A DNA stretch of 64,000 nucleotides from Corticium candelabrum (Eukaryota; Porifera; Homoscleromorpha; Homosclerophorida; Plakinidae): positions 1,290,001 to 1,354,000 of the forward strand of contig NC_085094.1 of NCBI RefSeq assembly GCF_963422355.1, written 5' to 3'. How positions within the stretch are numbered: the stretch's first letter is position 1; every line of letters starts with the position of its first letter. The notes below the pieces were generated by a model, which was not told the DNA's origin, ran no database searches, and saw nothing but the letters and a program-made list of their open reading frames with translations. Shown here one piece after another: positions 13,043-28,000 of the stretch. A program made the translations under genes and the position numbers.

Positions 13043-16000
13043 CTTTACGTGAGTGTTTATTGGACATTTTATGATTGTATATGTGACAACTCAACAATTT
13101 ATTAAGTAATGCCAACTGAACTTTATGTAACAGAACTCAAAAGGAACTCACTCCCTTAGTCTCAATGTTGCTTATATCAGTCATTACACTCGCACTCTAC
13201 TTTAGAAGTACGTGCATGTGTAATGACGCATGCATACCAAGTCATATCTCTAATGAAGAAGCATGAAAGTGCAAACCCTTGGCTGCTATGCAGCTTGAAT
13301 GTAATTAGTCAGAGGCAATGAAGAGCACGAGAAAGGACTCTAGACACAGTTTTAGGGCACGTCTCTTATTCTCTTCTGCTTCTTCTGGAAGATTTTTCCA
13401 CCTCTTTTGGAAGAGTTGTCTGGAAGAGTTGGCAGAAACAGAAGAGGTTCGAATATAGAAATGATATGGATCATGTTGCGCATGCGCTCATGTTAATTCT
13501 TTGACAATTTAAACTGGCAGGAGTGGTAGCAGAAGTGATGTTGCTTTTTCTTTCTGATGACGAAATGAGAGTTTTGTCATCTGGAGAGCTTGAAGAAGTT
13601 GTTACACATGCACTAACTATACGACAACGAAAAAGAAACACAGCAAAGTCTATTCTGTTACTTCTCAACTGACCTCTTCTGTTCCAGCTCTTCTGCTCCG
13701 CTTCATATTGTAATGGATTTTCTTACTCATTTAGCACCAGTAGACATGTTTCCAAGCCATCTTCTATGCCGGTTTTAATGATGAACTAATTTGCAGCAGA
13801 AACTCATACTAAACTGAACAACGTACTATTCAAAACTGCAGATGTGTCTAAATGTGCCTGAACTATACTTTTACTAAGTTTCATGCTGTTTTGACACCAT
13901 TCAAGCACATTTTGGCTGTATTCATTAGCAATTGCTCTGTTTCCTGTAATAGACACTGCCTACTAAATTCGGTCACATATTTGCCTCAATCAGCACTATA
14001 ACAAGTACAAAGAAGTAGACTATTACATCCACAACACAATTCGACATATCCAACTATCATGTCTTGTAACATTAGGTTAGTCCGTGATACAATAATGACT
14101 CTGCGAGCAAAAACTGTTGCTGAGGGCGCAATCAACATATTGGTTGGAATGCAGCAGAGAACACAGCCACACGACGTGCGCAATTTGAAATAATGTCATA
14201 TGTTTGTTACATCATAGCAGAATCCTATGATGTGAGTAATAAATAAGTTTTATTTCAGTATTTCTGTGAATAGTGCCCCATGCTCGAATAGTGTCCTATG
14301 CTCAAATAATGCCTCATGGTGACCGTATACAAAATAATAATGCCCCATGCTCGATTAGTGCCCCACTGAGGTAGTATTCAAACCCAGTTATATGCATGTG
14401 CATCTACCAATGTCTACATTTGAGATGAAACAAACATTGAGATTGAAGCACTAATGAAGATTCAACACATGCAACAGACCAGGATTCTGGAATATGACAA
14501 AGATTAGATTAGGTAGTTTGTTATGTTGTTTGTGTAGTGTGATGGTATGCAACGAACAATGCAACAGTCTCTGCGTTTAAATATAATAATGCCCCATGCT
14601 TAATTGTGCCCCATGCTTGAATAATGCACCATGTTTCAGAACTATGAAAAATAGTGCTCATGCACTGTTCACGGAAATATGGTACATGTATTTATTTGGT
14701 CATGTGTTATACAGTAGGCGGAGTGAGTCATTGAGCTAGTCGGTTGTATGTATGTCACGTGACCAACCTGCACTACTGGACTCTAGCGTTTTATGCCTCG
14801 GGTAATAATAGCACTATGCAAACACCATATGTCACAGTATATTGTACATTTAGTACAGGCATTTTGTGACAAATGTTGAGTCAACCTTAAACTAATTGCA
14901 ACACAGACTTTTCCAAGTATTTCATGTACAGAAAAGTGTCCTCTATAACATACTCAAAGTCTTAAGGAAGATCTGCAGGGAAAGTGTCAAAAAGTGGTCG
15001 TACGCTAACATAGGTGTTCCCGATTCTACACCACCTTTTATTGTATATATATGTCAATGTTTTGTGGGATTGTAAATGTGTTTGAACTTTCTGTGTTTTT
15101 CAACTACTTAACTGTAAAGGCTGAAGTATAATAAGTAGATAACAGACTTTTGTGGGTATCTTTCCAGTCATGAGCTTGTCTAGCCTTGGTTATATCTTTG
15201 TTTTGGTCTCCTGTGTTGTAGCTAATCCCAGTCAGCTTTTGTATGGCACAGCTCACGTCAGCACAAGCTGGCGTGGACAGCAACCATGTCAGGCGTTAAT
15301 TGCTGCTCAGTCATCCCTCGTCCTCTTGTGAGATTCCCACTGGTCTTCAGGCTTCTCATGAGCACCTGCTCGATGATGAGATCCGAGGACAAGCCAGCCC
15401 AATGACAATCACTTCTCACCACATGGAGACCTTCTCTAAAATGTTGGTACACATCTGGATGCTTATTGTGGAGATTAGACATTTGCTGCAGATATATCCA
15501 TACAGACTTTGTGTAGTGGTTGTGCCCACATGCGGCCAAGTAAGGGAGCATTTCTGAAACAGTTTGGAGATGCAATTCCCAGTTGCCAGTATGCTCTGCC
15601 TGGATATACTTGAAGTATATCAACCATATCCATGTACTGCAACCAAAGTGTAGCAGTCCTAGATGACTTCAGGGAATTGGTTTCTCTTTGAAGAGCATCA
15701 CCGATTCTGGTTATCACACCAGACTGGCAAACTTGATCTGCAGACATTGAACCTTGCATCATCTTCTCATAGAGAACAGCAGCTTCATGTAGGTCTGGGT
15801 GTCTAGCAGACTTTTCATGTGATGGTGTTGTAGCTAAAAACTCTTCTGTTTCCACATTCCCAGATTCTGGGTCATCTGAACTTCCAGGTAAAGGCGCATT
15901 AAATGTTTTGTTCAGCACCAAGGCAATGAGAACTGCATCAACAATAAGATATATTCCCGTACTGCTCGAGAAATTGCTTTGCCAGTAAGCATGTGCATTA

Positions 16001-19000
16001 CTGCATTGGGTGCGTAAATCAATTGCCACAATTCTTGTAATCCAGATGTAGCCATGAGATGGCCAATACACCCAAGGTAACTCAATTTATGTTTGAAAAC
16101 CTCCCAGACGAAGGACAATATCTTTCAATTCACTTTCCACTGGCTCAGTTACAATAATCATCAGAGACTTCCAAAAGAGTGGTTGATCAAATGTGATACT
16201 TACATACATATTTCAGTGTTGAGTAGACGCATGGCACATCACTGCTATTCATGTCGATCATTGGCAGAAACATCACAGATGGTCTCTCAGGTGATTGCCT
16301 TGATGCACAAGTTGCATCATCCCAGACCACATTGGCTTTGGCGATCCAGTCATGATGGAAGTCTTCCAAAGAATATCAAGGTGTGCTGTTTGATGTTTCC
16401 ACTGATGAGACTTTGTGACATGTTTCCACTGCTTTGATGTTGTCCCTAATCAGTTTAGCAGCAGTTTCTACTATCTTTGTTTTTCTGTGTCGAGATCAGC
16501 TTTCTGCTTACTGTAGAAGTCATGGAGCACTGTTGTGGCCTTTTTTTCTGAAGGTAACGACGTTGGGCTTACTGTTGATCTCATTTTCAATGACAGTATC
16601 TCCAAAATATTCGTGGAGTTTTTGCTGCATGTGTGGGTAGCTGTATGCACCGTGTTCTGAGTCAGCCAGATTGACGAACAGATCACGATCCATGAACTAA
16701 TTAGCCGTATGGAACATCATTTTCTTCAAGAGAACTAGCAACCTCCATGAATGCATCTGTTCTTTCTTTATCTTTTGGGCGACCTAATTTTGCCCTTTTC
16801 ATTTCATGCTGATAAGTACCTGGTATTTGTTTTTTTGTATGGAAATTTATACTATGCCCTCCGTGGTACACTGCATCTGCAGCATGAAGATTATGACACA
16901 TGCAAAAGTCTTGCTTATTTGTACAGCATCTGCCCAGGTATCACCTCTTTCATGACACATTGCTAGAATTGTGTCTCTCAATTCAACTGTTTTCACATGG
17001 AAAACATTAAAACTTTTTCTCTTTCTACCCAACGTCACTGGTGTGCCACAGAAGAAATAGTCCGTCCTGAAGTTAGACGTTATTTTGCTGACCTAAGTTG
17101 ATGCCTTGCAGTGTCTACAGCTGTACCATGTCTTTGCTTGCCTAGTTTAATAATTCTGGCTATTTGTTGAGAGTTGCAGTATTTTCGACAGCATTCTTGG
17201 TACTTGTTGCCCAGTGGATAGTGTCATTCCTGGAATCACTTGCCTTGTTGATACTTGCACTTCCCTTTTCTCCCAGAGTAGCAGTTGGTGATGTCTCTTC
17301 TAAAGCTGCTTGCAGATGATACAATCTTCAGACACCTCTAACGCGTCCATTGCATTGCCACGTTGACAAATCTAAAATTCCCAGGTCTAGGGGAACTTTG
17401 ATGCCGGCTTCTATCCATGATTTCAGTCATGGTCTGAAAAAGTGAGTAACGGAGAAGCCAAAAGGGTAGACTAATTCAGAGAGATAATCGTAACCTTGCT
17501 AGAGTGGTTTCTACATGAGAACACTACGATAATCTCGAAACGATGGCATTTTTGATTGTGTTCTACTCTAATCGCCGATGGAGAAGCCTTAAACAAGTCT
17601 CGAGTGAGGTATGTGTTCTTCACTATAGTGTTTCAGAAGAACTGTAAGTTAGACAAAGAGATATTTTGGGAGGTCACGTGATTTGAATGCTACCAGAGAT
17701 GATACGCTCACTTTTCTGGGTAGGAAACAGTTGAGAGAGTTTGTGTTGCAATTTGTTTAAGGTCAAACCATATAATGCCTGTACTAATTGTGCCTCTGGA
17801 GCAAACATCATCTTCAATGAAGTTTTCATCTTTCTTACCTTTGGCCTAACTTCTAGAATGTTTTTACCTCGGGTATACTTACTTGGGGTCAACATGTGGC
17901 TAATAAACTGCTGTAGCACACAGGTTGGAACACTATTATGCACTTGACTGTAGTGAGTGAAAATCGTTTCCAATTCATGCCAAGGTGATGGTAGAATGGT
18001 ATCATCACCATAGTTCTGTAGCATCTAAGATGGCCAATAAATTTGATGTTGGGAGAAATTACTTTTGCAATGAGGGCTCTATCTGCAATATACTGAAGAG
18101 GCATGATGAATTGTTGCATGAAGGGAAAATTATTGTGGTTATTACTTTTGTTAATTGTTATAGTGTCAATAGCGTATCAGCTGTAATGGTATATATTTGA
18201 TTTCATGTTTATAGAGAGGAACTATACTTATCAGGAGGTGTTGTTTTTGTCACGTCTCGTATCTTGGTAGTGGACATTCTAAGAAATCAAATTCCTATTC
18301 ACATTGTAACTGGAATCATAGTCAATCATGCTCACAAGTAAACTACATTGTTGTTTTGTCGAGTGTTTTGCATTTTACATGGTGTGTCAGAGTTTCAGAT
18401 GGGAGCACTGAGGCCTTTATCTTGAGACTGTATAGAGAAAGAAACAAGGCAAGTGTCTATAAAAAATTTATGGTTTGTGCAGTTTTTCTTGTCTTTGTAT
18501 CGATAGTGAAATTGCTGTTTACCTATTTCTTGCAGACAGGCTTTATCAAAGCATTTTCTGAATCACCTCAGTTATGCACTGGAGGTTTCTTCCAAGTTGA
18601 AAAATTTATGAAAAACTTGTTTGTTCGAAAACTGTATGTATGGCCTCGCTTTCATGCAACGGTGTGCACGAGTCTTGATAAACACAAAGTATGGTACATA
18701 GCTAGTGCATAGAAATTTTTTGATTTTTATTCTCATTATATTTTTTGCTATGCTTAGCCTGATGTAGTTGAATTGCACCAGAGAATGTGTGAGTCAATGT
18801 CAAACTTGCAATCAGCTATTTTGGATGTGATGAATGCTTGCTTACAAGAGATAAAGAAAACAAACAAATTAGTCAGTTTGTGTTTGTGTTGTATGCAACA
18901 TGTTATTGAGTATGCCCAATTGTTGTGATTCCAGCTGGATGCTGACTTGTTTACAGTTGAGACCAGCATTAGCAAGGCATTTGATCAGCTTGTTAAAGTT

Positions 19001-22000
19001 GAGCTAGAACCCATGTGGCATCAGCTGGTAATCTCTTGGTATGGTATATGTGATTATTTAATGTTTGTATGAAGCTGTTGGCTTGGTTTCTAGAGCAGTC
19101 AATCGAAACAATTGGTCAATGATTTGAAGACGCTTCGTTCACTTCTTAGGTACAGGTCTCAAATTACTGAGTACATGTACTAGATTAGTAGCATGTATTA
19201 TTGCAAATCATATGTCCTTGTTCGAACAGCATTATAACTGTCATTACAACACTTATAAATTGAAGGCAAACCCCTCTAAAAGACAAGCAACATTGTCATG
19301 ACTGTACACACAGTGTAGTACTGTAATGGTCTAGCCATTCCCTGCCTTGTTCTGCTGTTGAAATTACGTTATGACTCGGATCAGTGCAATAGGCATTACT
19401 TAATTATCTGGCTTATGATATCAAGCTTGAGGTTAGTTGCTCTGAAAGATAGACCTCTTAGAAGCTTCTTTGGTAAAAAATTTTCTGGATGGAGAAACGG
19501 AGCTACCAAGTTAGGCTCATGTCAGTATACGTGAGAATAGCTTACTTGCTGACATTTCTGTACTTCTGTTATAGTTGCGCTGCTTTTAGGTACATTGCAA
19601 TGACAAAGATCATGCACTTTATCACTTGTTTTGGAATTGAGGATTACTAAAACATCTGCTGACTAAGCTTTGGTTACAGACTTTTTCTGTCACACACAGT
19701 TCAAATCTAACAAGTGCTCGGGGTTTCTGTGTTTTTGAATGAAATTTGAGTACAGTTTTCTAAACTTGAAATGTCTTCAGCATTGTCGTGTTCTTGACAA
19801 AACTCTAGGGAAGTGACGGCATAACATTACAGATGACACACGCATGAAGAATCTATTTACAGATATCAATCATCCTAATGGAGTTGTCACACTCTTCACA
19901 TTGGAAACTCAATTTCTTTTTCAGAAAGATTTTATAAACAAAGAAACTTACTGACAGAATTAGGGCAGTTAGTACTGTTGTTAGAATGTCGATTGTATCA
20001 ATCTCAACACTCTTTCTCAAGAGGATTACACGGTTCTCTAAAACGTGTTAGGTATTAGAGTATAGAAGCTTTTTTAATTTTGTTTGCATTTACTTCATTA
20101 CAAAAATGTCCTCTGATGTTAGTGAAAGTGGATTTTGCACAGCTTGCTTGAAGAATCTACATCACCTGAACTTCTTATCTACTTTTGTTTTGTTATTTGA
20201 AACAAGATTTGGGTGTCAAACACAAATTTACAATAGATATTATATGAATGCACATTTATGAACGCATTTTGGGATCTTGTGTTGGGATCCCTTTTTGGGA
20301 TTGCATGTTGGAATCACATGTTGAGATTGAGGATGTTGTCAACTCACACTGCATGTCAAGAACGCATGCTAAAAATCGCATCACACAATATAATCCCATC
20401 TCATGTCCAGTTCGAATATTGGCTGTGGCGGCATTCCATAGTTTGCTGCCATTGTATTTTAGTAACCAAAGCATACTAATGGTTTGACAGTTTTGCAAGC
20501 AGAATGTTGTAATTTTACAGTCTAAGTAAACAATTTGGTGCATGTGTAAATTTCCAGTTCTAACAATCACTGCTAATATATTCTTTAGGTTAGTTGTTGG
20601 TTAAAAGGGACTACTTATTTCTGTATAGGAAATAGAAAATAGAAAAAAGGTTCTGTGTTGCACTGAATGGGATAAGGTTTTGAGTCATCTATTTATGTAC
20701 CATCATTTCTGCAAATTAACATACAATTATCTTGGCCACATATAATTGAGGCTCTACTGCACAAATTGTGTAGAAGCTGTGTGGAGTTTGTCCAAATATT
20801 TAAATTTGACCTTGTGTGTGAATCATTAATTGTTGCTTTAAATACTTAGGGGTTGTTCAAAATTATCGACACTTGAAGCCCCCTTGCCCTTCCCAAAGTG
20901 TACACAATATTATTGATGCACAATTCAATGGCTTGACCATGGTTCCATCAGGGGAGTAGCGTCGCATGGGCTAGACCGGGCTATTTCCCATCATTTGTAG
21001 CCATGGTCATAAAAATTGTGGACTGTAAATACGTGTAAGGACCAAAGGTGTATATAGTATATACATCACCCTTTTTTCCAGTCTGGATCTGCCACTGATT
21101 CTACTGTATCAGTCAATTAGAAGGCAATAAAAGTAGGCATGTCTATACAAGTGGGCATGCTCGATAGCAAGTTTAGCTCCCCATTTCTAGAGGTCATGCT
21201 ATGCCCTTCGTTTGAGAAAGTTGTGGTAGAGACAGCTAGGCTGTTTATGGACATCTGATGTTGTTCTAGAACATAACCGGAATAGGCTGCCTCAGTTGTA
21301 CATGTTTGCAAATCCCATACGTATGGGTGACTAGCATGGGAACAATTTTTAACTAAAAACTAAAAATTACAAAATTGAAAATTGAGTTACTACATATAAG
21401 AAATCAAAAATGCAAAATTGAATGACAGCTGCACTTTCCGGCCAAGTATATTCTATGTAGTCTTCAGTGACAGCACCTAGGCATGATAAAGCAATTTGAT
21501 GTTTGGCACTGTCTCCTTCAAGGTATACACTCTAGGTGACAATCTCAAGTAACGGGCTGATGAAATAGTTAGCGGTAACGATCTAGGATTCTATAGGGAA
21601 GCAAATTTTTGTTCAGTTGATGTGGCGTCTCTAATTTGTCGATTGTACACTTGCGCTAGTAGAGGGATTTGGTTTGTAACACACTTGTGGGTATAGTAAA
21701 GGTGCACCTGCTACTTGCGCCAAAGCGACTAAAATAATTATTATGGCACAGGTGTAAGCATAGCACAGTTCCCCTGCACTTGGATAGCACAAAGCATCTG
21801 CACTTGCAATGCATCTGCACTTGCATGCATTTGCACTTGCCATAAGCGCTAAGCGGATTAGCTTGTTTTAGCAGAAATTACTCGACACAATGATACACAA
21901 AAGTGATAATTGAACTGTATAACAAACCTCTCAGATAATGATCTCCTGGATACAGATATTGTTGCTGAAGAGAATGGGTGATCTGCATGAGAGTATAGGT

Positions 22001-25000
22001 GTAACAATCAACAAGAACAAAGCACTCGATTGATTCAACAGAAACTCTCTCCATGTTCGTCATGTGCTAATTATGGTTTTTTAGAATAATCGGCTTTTAA
22101 AACCAACGCTGATAGCTTGCTATGAGTACACTTGTACCACTTTGTATACACCTGCAAGTGTGTTGCAACCAATCCCTCCAGTGCAAGTCTACAATCGACG
22201 AATTATGCTACAGCAACTGAACAAAGAATTTGCTTCCCTAAAGAATCATAGATCATACTGCATACTAATTAACTGTTATTTCATGTGTTGTTTGAGCGGT
22301 TTGTCTGTAGAGTGTACACCTTGAAGAGACAGTGCCAACACTCAAATTTGCTTTGTGTAGGTGCTGTCACTGAAGACTAGATAGAATATACTTGGCCGGA
22401 AAGTGCAGCTGCCATTTTAATTTTGTATGTTTGATTTTCTTAGATGTAGTAACTCAATTTTCAATTTTGTAATTTTTTAATATTTAGTTAAAAATTGGTC
22501 CTCAAAATTAGAATGCACGATGTACTTTCAATTTGTAACTACACTAAAAATGTGAAAATGAAAATGGCGGGAAAGTGCACTGACCAAGAATGACTCAGTT
22601 GTTTGTATTATTGTGTATAATCATTACAATTTGAAATTGCTGGCTGTTTATCTCTTGCAGCTATTTGACTCAGTATGACTGTGTGACATTTTTGAAGTAT
22701 CTGGACTCTGTAAGGTGATGCACTTTGATTTGATTTTAGTTTTGAAATGTGTAAACATGTTAGTATGACTAATAACAGAAGTTGTGTTTTCACCTTGCTT
22801 CCATAGCAATGAGCTTTTTGAAGAATCGATTGATTATCATGAAGTATTAAAAATACAAATTTAGATATAATTTACTTCCAAGCATGCTGCTGGTAAAATT
22901 TATTGAGAATTGTATGTCTTTTGACTTGACTACAAATCTTGTAACATTGCTAACGTATTCTGTAACTATCAAACTAGCAAGCTTTATCACATATGGGACA
23001 TGGATGTCGTCTTTGCTATGTACCTTTGGGTTGGTTATTGCAGATGGGTATGCTTTCATTGTTTACTTCCAACAAGACTCGGTAATTTTGGCAATGAGCC
23101 GTCAGAAACAGGTCTTTGTAAATGTTACATGACTGAACAAGTAGCTACAAAAGTTATTGAAGTTCTTTGGTCTGTGTGGCTATGCATGTGTGTGAATGTG
23201 TGAAGTGTTACTATGTTTCAAGCAAGGTTCCTCCAATCAAGTAGCTGGTCCAACTTTCTAACATGTTTGTTTGAGGCTTCAATCTAGGTCTGGCTTGAGA
23301 AACAGTAGAGAATGGGCTTACGTAGAAGTTTAGTTTCCTGTTTACCATCTACAGAAAATACTTATTTAAACAGGCTTTGCTTGGATTTGGAATTCATCAA
23401 TGTGTCAAGGCTAGCATGGTTAGTCTCTTCAATGCCACACTCAACAAGGTAACACTGAAGCAAACTAATGATTTCCTGGTAGCTTTATAAGATTGGTTTG
23501 AGGTGCATCCCAACTTTCATGAAGACTTCTTTCTGTGAAACCAGTCATGCTATAGTAGATTTTTGCACTTAAAAGAATCTCAGCCAGCTGTCGTTAACAA
23601 GTTGGCTGCACGTTTTATCTTTTCTATGAGGTTTATTTTGTTGACCTGGAATTGATCGTTTGCTTTGTTACTGTTGCTAATTTGCTGCACCATGCCTGCA
23701 TCTGGCTGAAGCATGCTGATTGAGAAATGAAAGGATTTTGCTGACAATTGTGAATTTTGAGCAGGCTTACCTTGTGCACCAACGTCATTATCTGTTGCAG
23801 ATTTATGTTGTCACTGCAAACATCTAATTAAGAAGTGTTGCCAACATGAAGTGCATACTTTGTATGGAATAATGTATGTTTTGATTCTGTTCCAAACAAA
23901 CTGTCCCAATAAAGCAGTTGCTCTGATTGAGTGACATTCACTGTAGTCCAATCACGGAGCAGTGTTCAAGTTTCCTTATATGTGGGAACCGAAGACAATG
24001 GACAAACAGTCAGTCACAAACCATCAACATCTATAAGAGTTTTTCAACAGAAATGTGTAAAATTGCCGCCGGTTTTGCTGGAAATGAACAACATGCAGAA
24101 ACATACCCATTGCCATCACAAAAGCAATTTTTACTTATTACAATATCTGGGAACTAAACACTGCATAATCAAGAGTGACACATCTATGTCTTGTGTGTGA
24201 TAACTTTGTTATTCTGATGATTACAGACTTTTGGTGGTGTTACGAATTTGGTCACGTATGATTTTAATAGATTTTACAAGTACATCTTTGGGAGAAAAAC
24301 GGCATCTGAATTCATAATGTGACATGTTTATCATAGCTTTTCAAAGGGCTCATAGCCATAGAAGCCATGGTGAAACACAGGTTTAGTGTTGATTAATGTT
24401 TAGTTTATATATTAATTGCATTCTTGTTGGTCAAATGAGGTTAGCTAGAGCGTTTATTACTTAACATAGCCGAGAGTCCAGATGTATGTATTAAGTAGTT
24501 ATTCTGCTCTTGAATGTGTAGGTACAACTCCGAGAAAACAATAAGCAAGTCTTCTACTTGGATGTTTTTGGATGCAGCTGATCAAATTTTTGCTGTAACT
24601 GCTAATATTCAGCTGTAGTGATATTATATATTTAATATGTATATAGTGTATGCCCTTCTAATTAGTGTGCTCGAGCTCGGGTGTTTGGAGATGACCAAGA
24701 ACAGAAAGCAAAAAGATCAAAGAAAGAAAGGTAAACGATTACTGATGAGATTGTCTTTGGAGCGATAATGTTGAATGCATTTTTGCAGAGAGCCACTTCT
24801 TGAAGAGAATCCTAAGTGGAAGTTGCTGTCTGATGTTCTTGATGAAATTAGAAGTAGCAATTCAGAATGTAAAGTTTGATACATGCTTTATGTTACTTGA
24901 ATTGTCAGTGATGTCAGTTTACCTGAAAATCAGCTCTCCAGGAAGGTAGAATTTTAGTAGTAGCATCTGATGATCATACATGCAATCAATTAAGAGAAGT

Positions 25001-28000
25001 AAGGGCAATCCAATTCTGTGCTTATCATTTCTATATGTGAATATGTCTTAGTATCTAACAAGTGGTGTAAAATCGTTTATGAGAAAGGTGTTTTTACAAG
25101 CTTTTGGGCCAAAGCTGCAAGGTGAATAAACTGTATAGACAATTTGGTAATGGTCCTTAACACTCTGACTTTGTCAGAGCCAATGCCTTCTGTTGGATCA
25201 GGAAAAAGACAAGGGAAAGGACGAGGACGAGGACAACCACATGGACGAGGACAACTACAAGGACGAGGACAACCACAAGGACGCAGACGAGACAGACAAG
25301 TGAGTGAAATAATGTAGCTGCAAGCTTTATTGCTGCTGTTCGTGAGATTGGCAAATACTATTGATTTTGATAGTTACCATCAGTGGATACATGGATTAGT
25401 TGCTATAGATTAATGGTATCTTGGGATGCCCAAGGGGTTACAAAATCCTTTTCTGTGAATCAGAATATATATTTTATTGTCTCAATGGTGTTCAATCTAA
25501 GTGTGCTTCTATTGTTTTGAGCTTGAAGGTTAAGGTTGCATGCTAAGAGGCATTTGTGAAATTAACACTATTCAGTTGACTAATTAATTAGTCAGCAAGT
25601 TTCTTTTTAATGATATCTGACTACCAGTCGATTATAATTGGTTTTATCGAGTTATGCCTTTCTACTGGCTCATAGTAGTTGGTTGGAAGTTGTTAGCAAG
25701 TGTAGGAAAATATAGTCAATACAGAATGAGCCTAAAACTTGTATACAGCAGTCACTGACAGTGTAGAAGAGTAACTTGACTGCTGAATGCAATTGACTGC
25801 ATGAGTTGTCAGTCTTACACACCTTAATTGTGTCTTAGGTTAGCAGTGTACTGGGCAAGTGCTTGAATTTTGTATTTATGTACGTAAAGCATAGATTCCT
25901 TGTATAATCATGACTACAATACACAAATTACAACGTTACAAGGAAGAGTTGAACTTGTTGGTATGTTGTGAAACATGTGATACGCCTTAACTTCTTGGTT
26001 GCTGCAGATGTAACCAATTTTTGAATGTGCTCTTTGAAAAGGGGGCATTTTTTTATTGACAACTTGCTGTGTTGCAAGTGCCAAATGGGTACTATCTGAC
26101 TGCTGAATGAGGGTGTTTTTGTTGTCAGGGGCGTGGATCAGTGGTTACAAATTAGGCAAGTATTTTTCAATCAAAGGTGCTACTATATAGTGGAGCATTA
26201 AAAAGATGCAACTATAAGTGAAGTTGCATGTTTGGAGATCACCTGATAATTTCTAAATTGAGGTTGCTGCTCATACAGGGTCAGTATCATAAAGACTGTA
26301 ACCAGTCAATTAAGCTCTGTTAATTCTTGGGTTTCATGAAGTTTTTGCCCAAGAACTTGGCCTTGGCCCAAGATCTACAATTTCTAAGACTTGATAATTT
26401 TATACGAATATCAAACAATTAACATTAAGGAGTTGATAATTTCATATTGATATCATGTTGTTGGTAATATCCATATGAAATTAGCAAGTCATGGAAATTC
26501 TTGTCTAGGTATTGGGCAGGAAATGCTTAGGCCAAGTTCTTGACTAAAAACATACACCCTCGTTATGATTTGATCATTTAATATTAAGCTTTCTCTGTTA
26601 TTGTCACCGCACCATTTATTGCTCTGAACTTGATCTTGAACTATATGACAAGCACAGATATGAGAAGTTTTAGCAATGTATTGACTTTTTGCATTGATAG
26701 TTTTCCTGTTTGTCTTAGGACAAAGTTAACAGTTGTGTTGGGATTACTAATTAGGATTAGTTATGGAATTTTTGCTTAATTTTAGTTCTTGATTAATTGG
26801 ACACTGCTGTGTTTTGTGACTGAGTACCTTTGTAGAAACTTACTTCTGAGTCTCATCAGAAGCAGGCAGCAACAAGAGTGCAGGAAGACTCTATTGGTGA
26901 ATCTGCTATTCAAGGGGAGAATGCTGCTGACAAACAATCGGTACATGACATTATGACAGTGTCTCAGGCTGTACTACTTGTGCCCTTGAAAGGGGCAAGG
27001 TAGATTTTTGAACTGTCGTACAGCAATATTGTGAAATGTGATTGCCTTTTTGTTAGTGATTCTTACTTGCTCACACGAGCACTTAAAGATCATGAGCCTC
27101 ATTATGTTGTTCTCTATGATCCTGACATGAAATTTGTGCGAGAGTTGGAGGTTGGTTCATGATGTTTGTTGGTACTGTACTGGTAAATCAATTATTGTGT
27201 GTTCAGGTATACAAGGCAAAAAGGCCCGGTGTTCCAGTAAGAGTGTACTTTCTGTTTTATGAAAATTCAGTTGAGGAACAGGTATTGTATACTTGCACAG
27301 TTTACTCTTAACTTTTTGTAAGTTAATGGAATTGTTGTAACTGTTGCAGAGATATCTTACAGCTTTACGAAAGGAAAAGGATGCATTTGAGTTACTTATT
27401 AGAGAGAAAGCTGTAAGTTGCTCTGAATCATGTTGATTTAGTCTCTTTTTGCGAAGGCATCCATACATTGTACAGTCTATGGTAGTTCCTGAAGATCAGG
27501 ATGGGAAGAGTGGTCATGCAGTAAATTTGACCCGAGACTTGAGCTCTCCTGCAAGTGCTTCAACTAATAGCAGTAGAAAGGCTGGTGGAAGAGCAGAAGA
27601 TGCAAAATCGACGGTGTCTTTGCTTATATTCTCATTGATTGGGTTGGTCTTGACATGTGTTCATAATGATGTGTATAAGGTTGTTGTTGATGTACGAGAG
27701 TTTCGAAGTAAGCTTCCGTCAATTGTACACAGACGAGGCATTGATGTGGAGCCTGTCACGCTGGAAGTAATTTATATGCTATTTGTAGTTGATTGTCATG
27801 ATTGTGTAATGTATGAGAGGACTGATTTTGTGCAGGTAGGTGATTATATTTTGAGTCCTGAAATGTGTGTGGAACGAAAGAGTGTGTCAGATCTCATTTC
27901 ATCTTTGACATCAGGACGACTGTGAGTCAATAGGCAGTGACATTGACAAGAGATGAGTTTTATTTGTATTTCTATAATTAGGTATAATCAAGTGGTGGCT

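Noticed and set aside
21551..21600. Hammerhead-like CTGATGA core
   Set aside because: No GAAA core element and no flanking stems in the right places.
27449..27925. A 158-codon frame as one exon
   Set aside because: It reads through two ERCC4 introns (27614-27679 and 27767-27835); the family alignment and splice sites support three separate exons.
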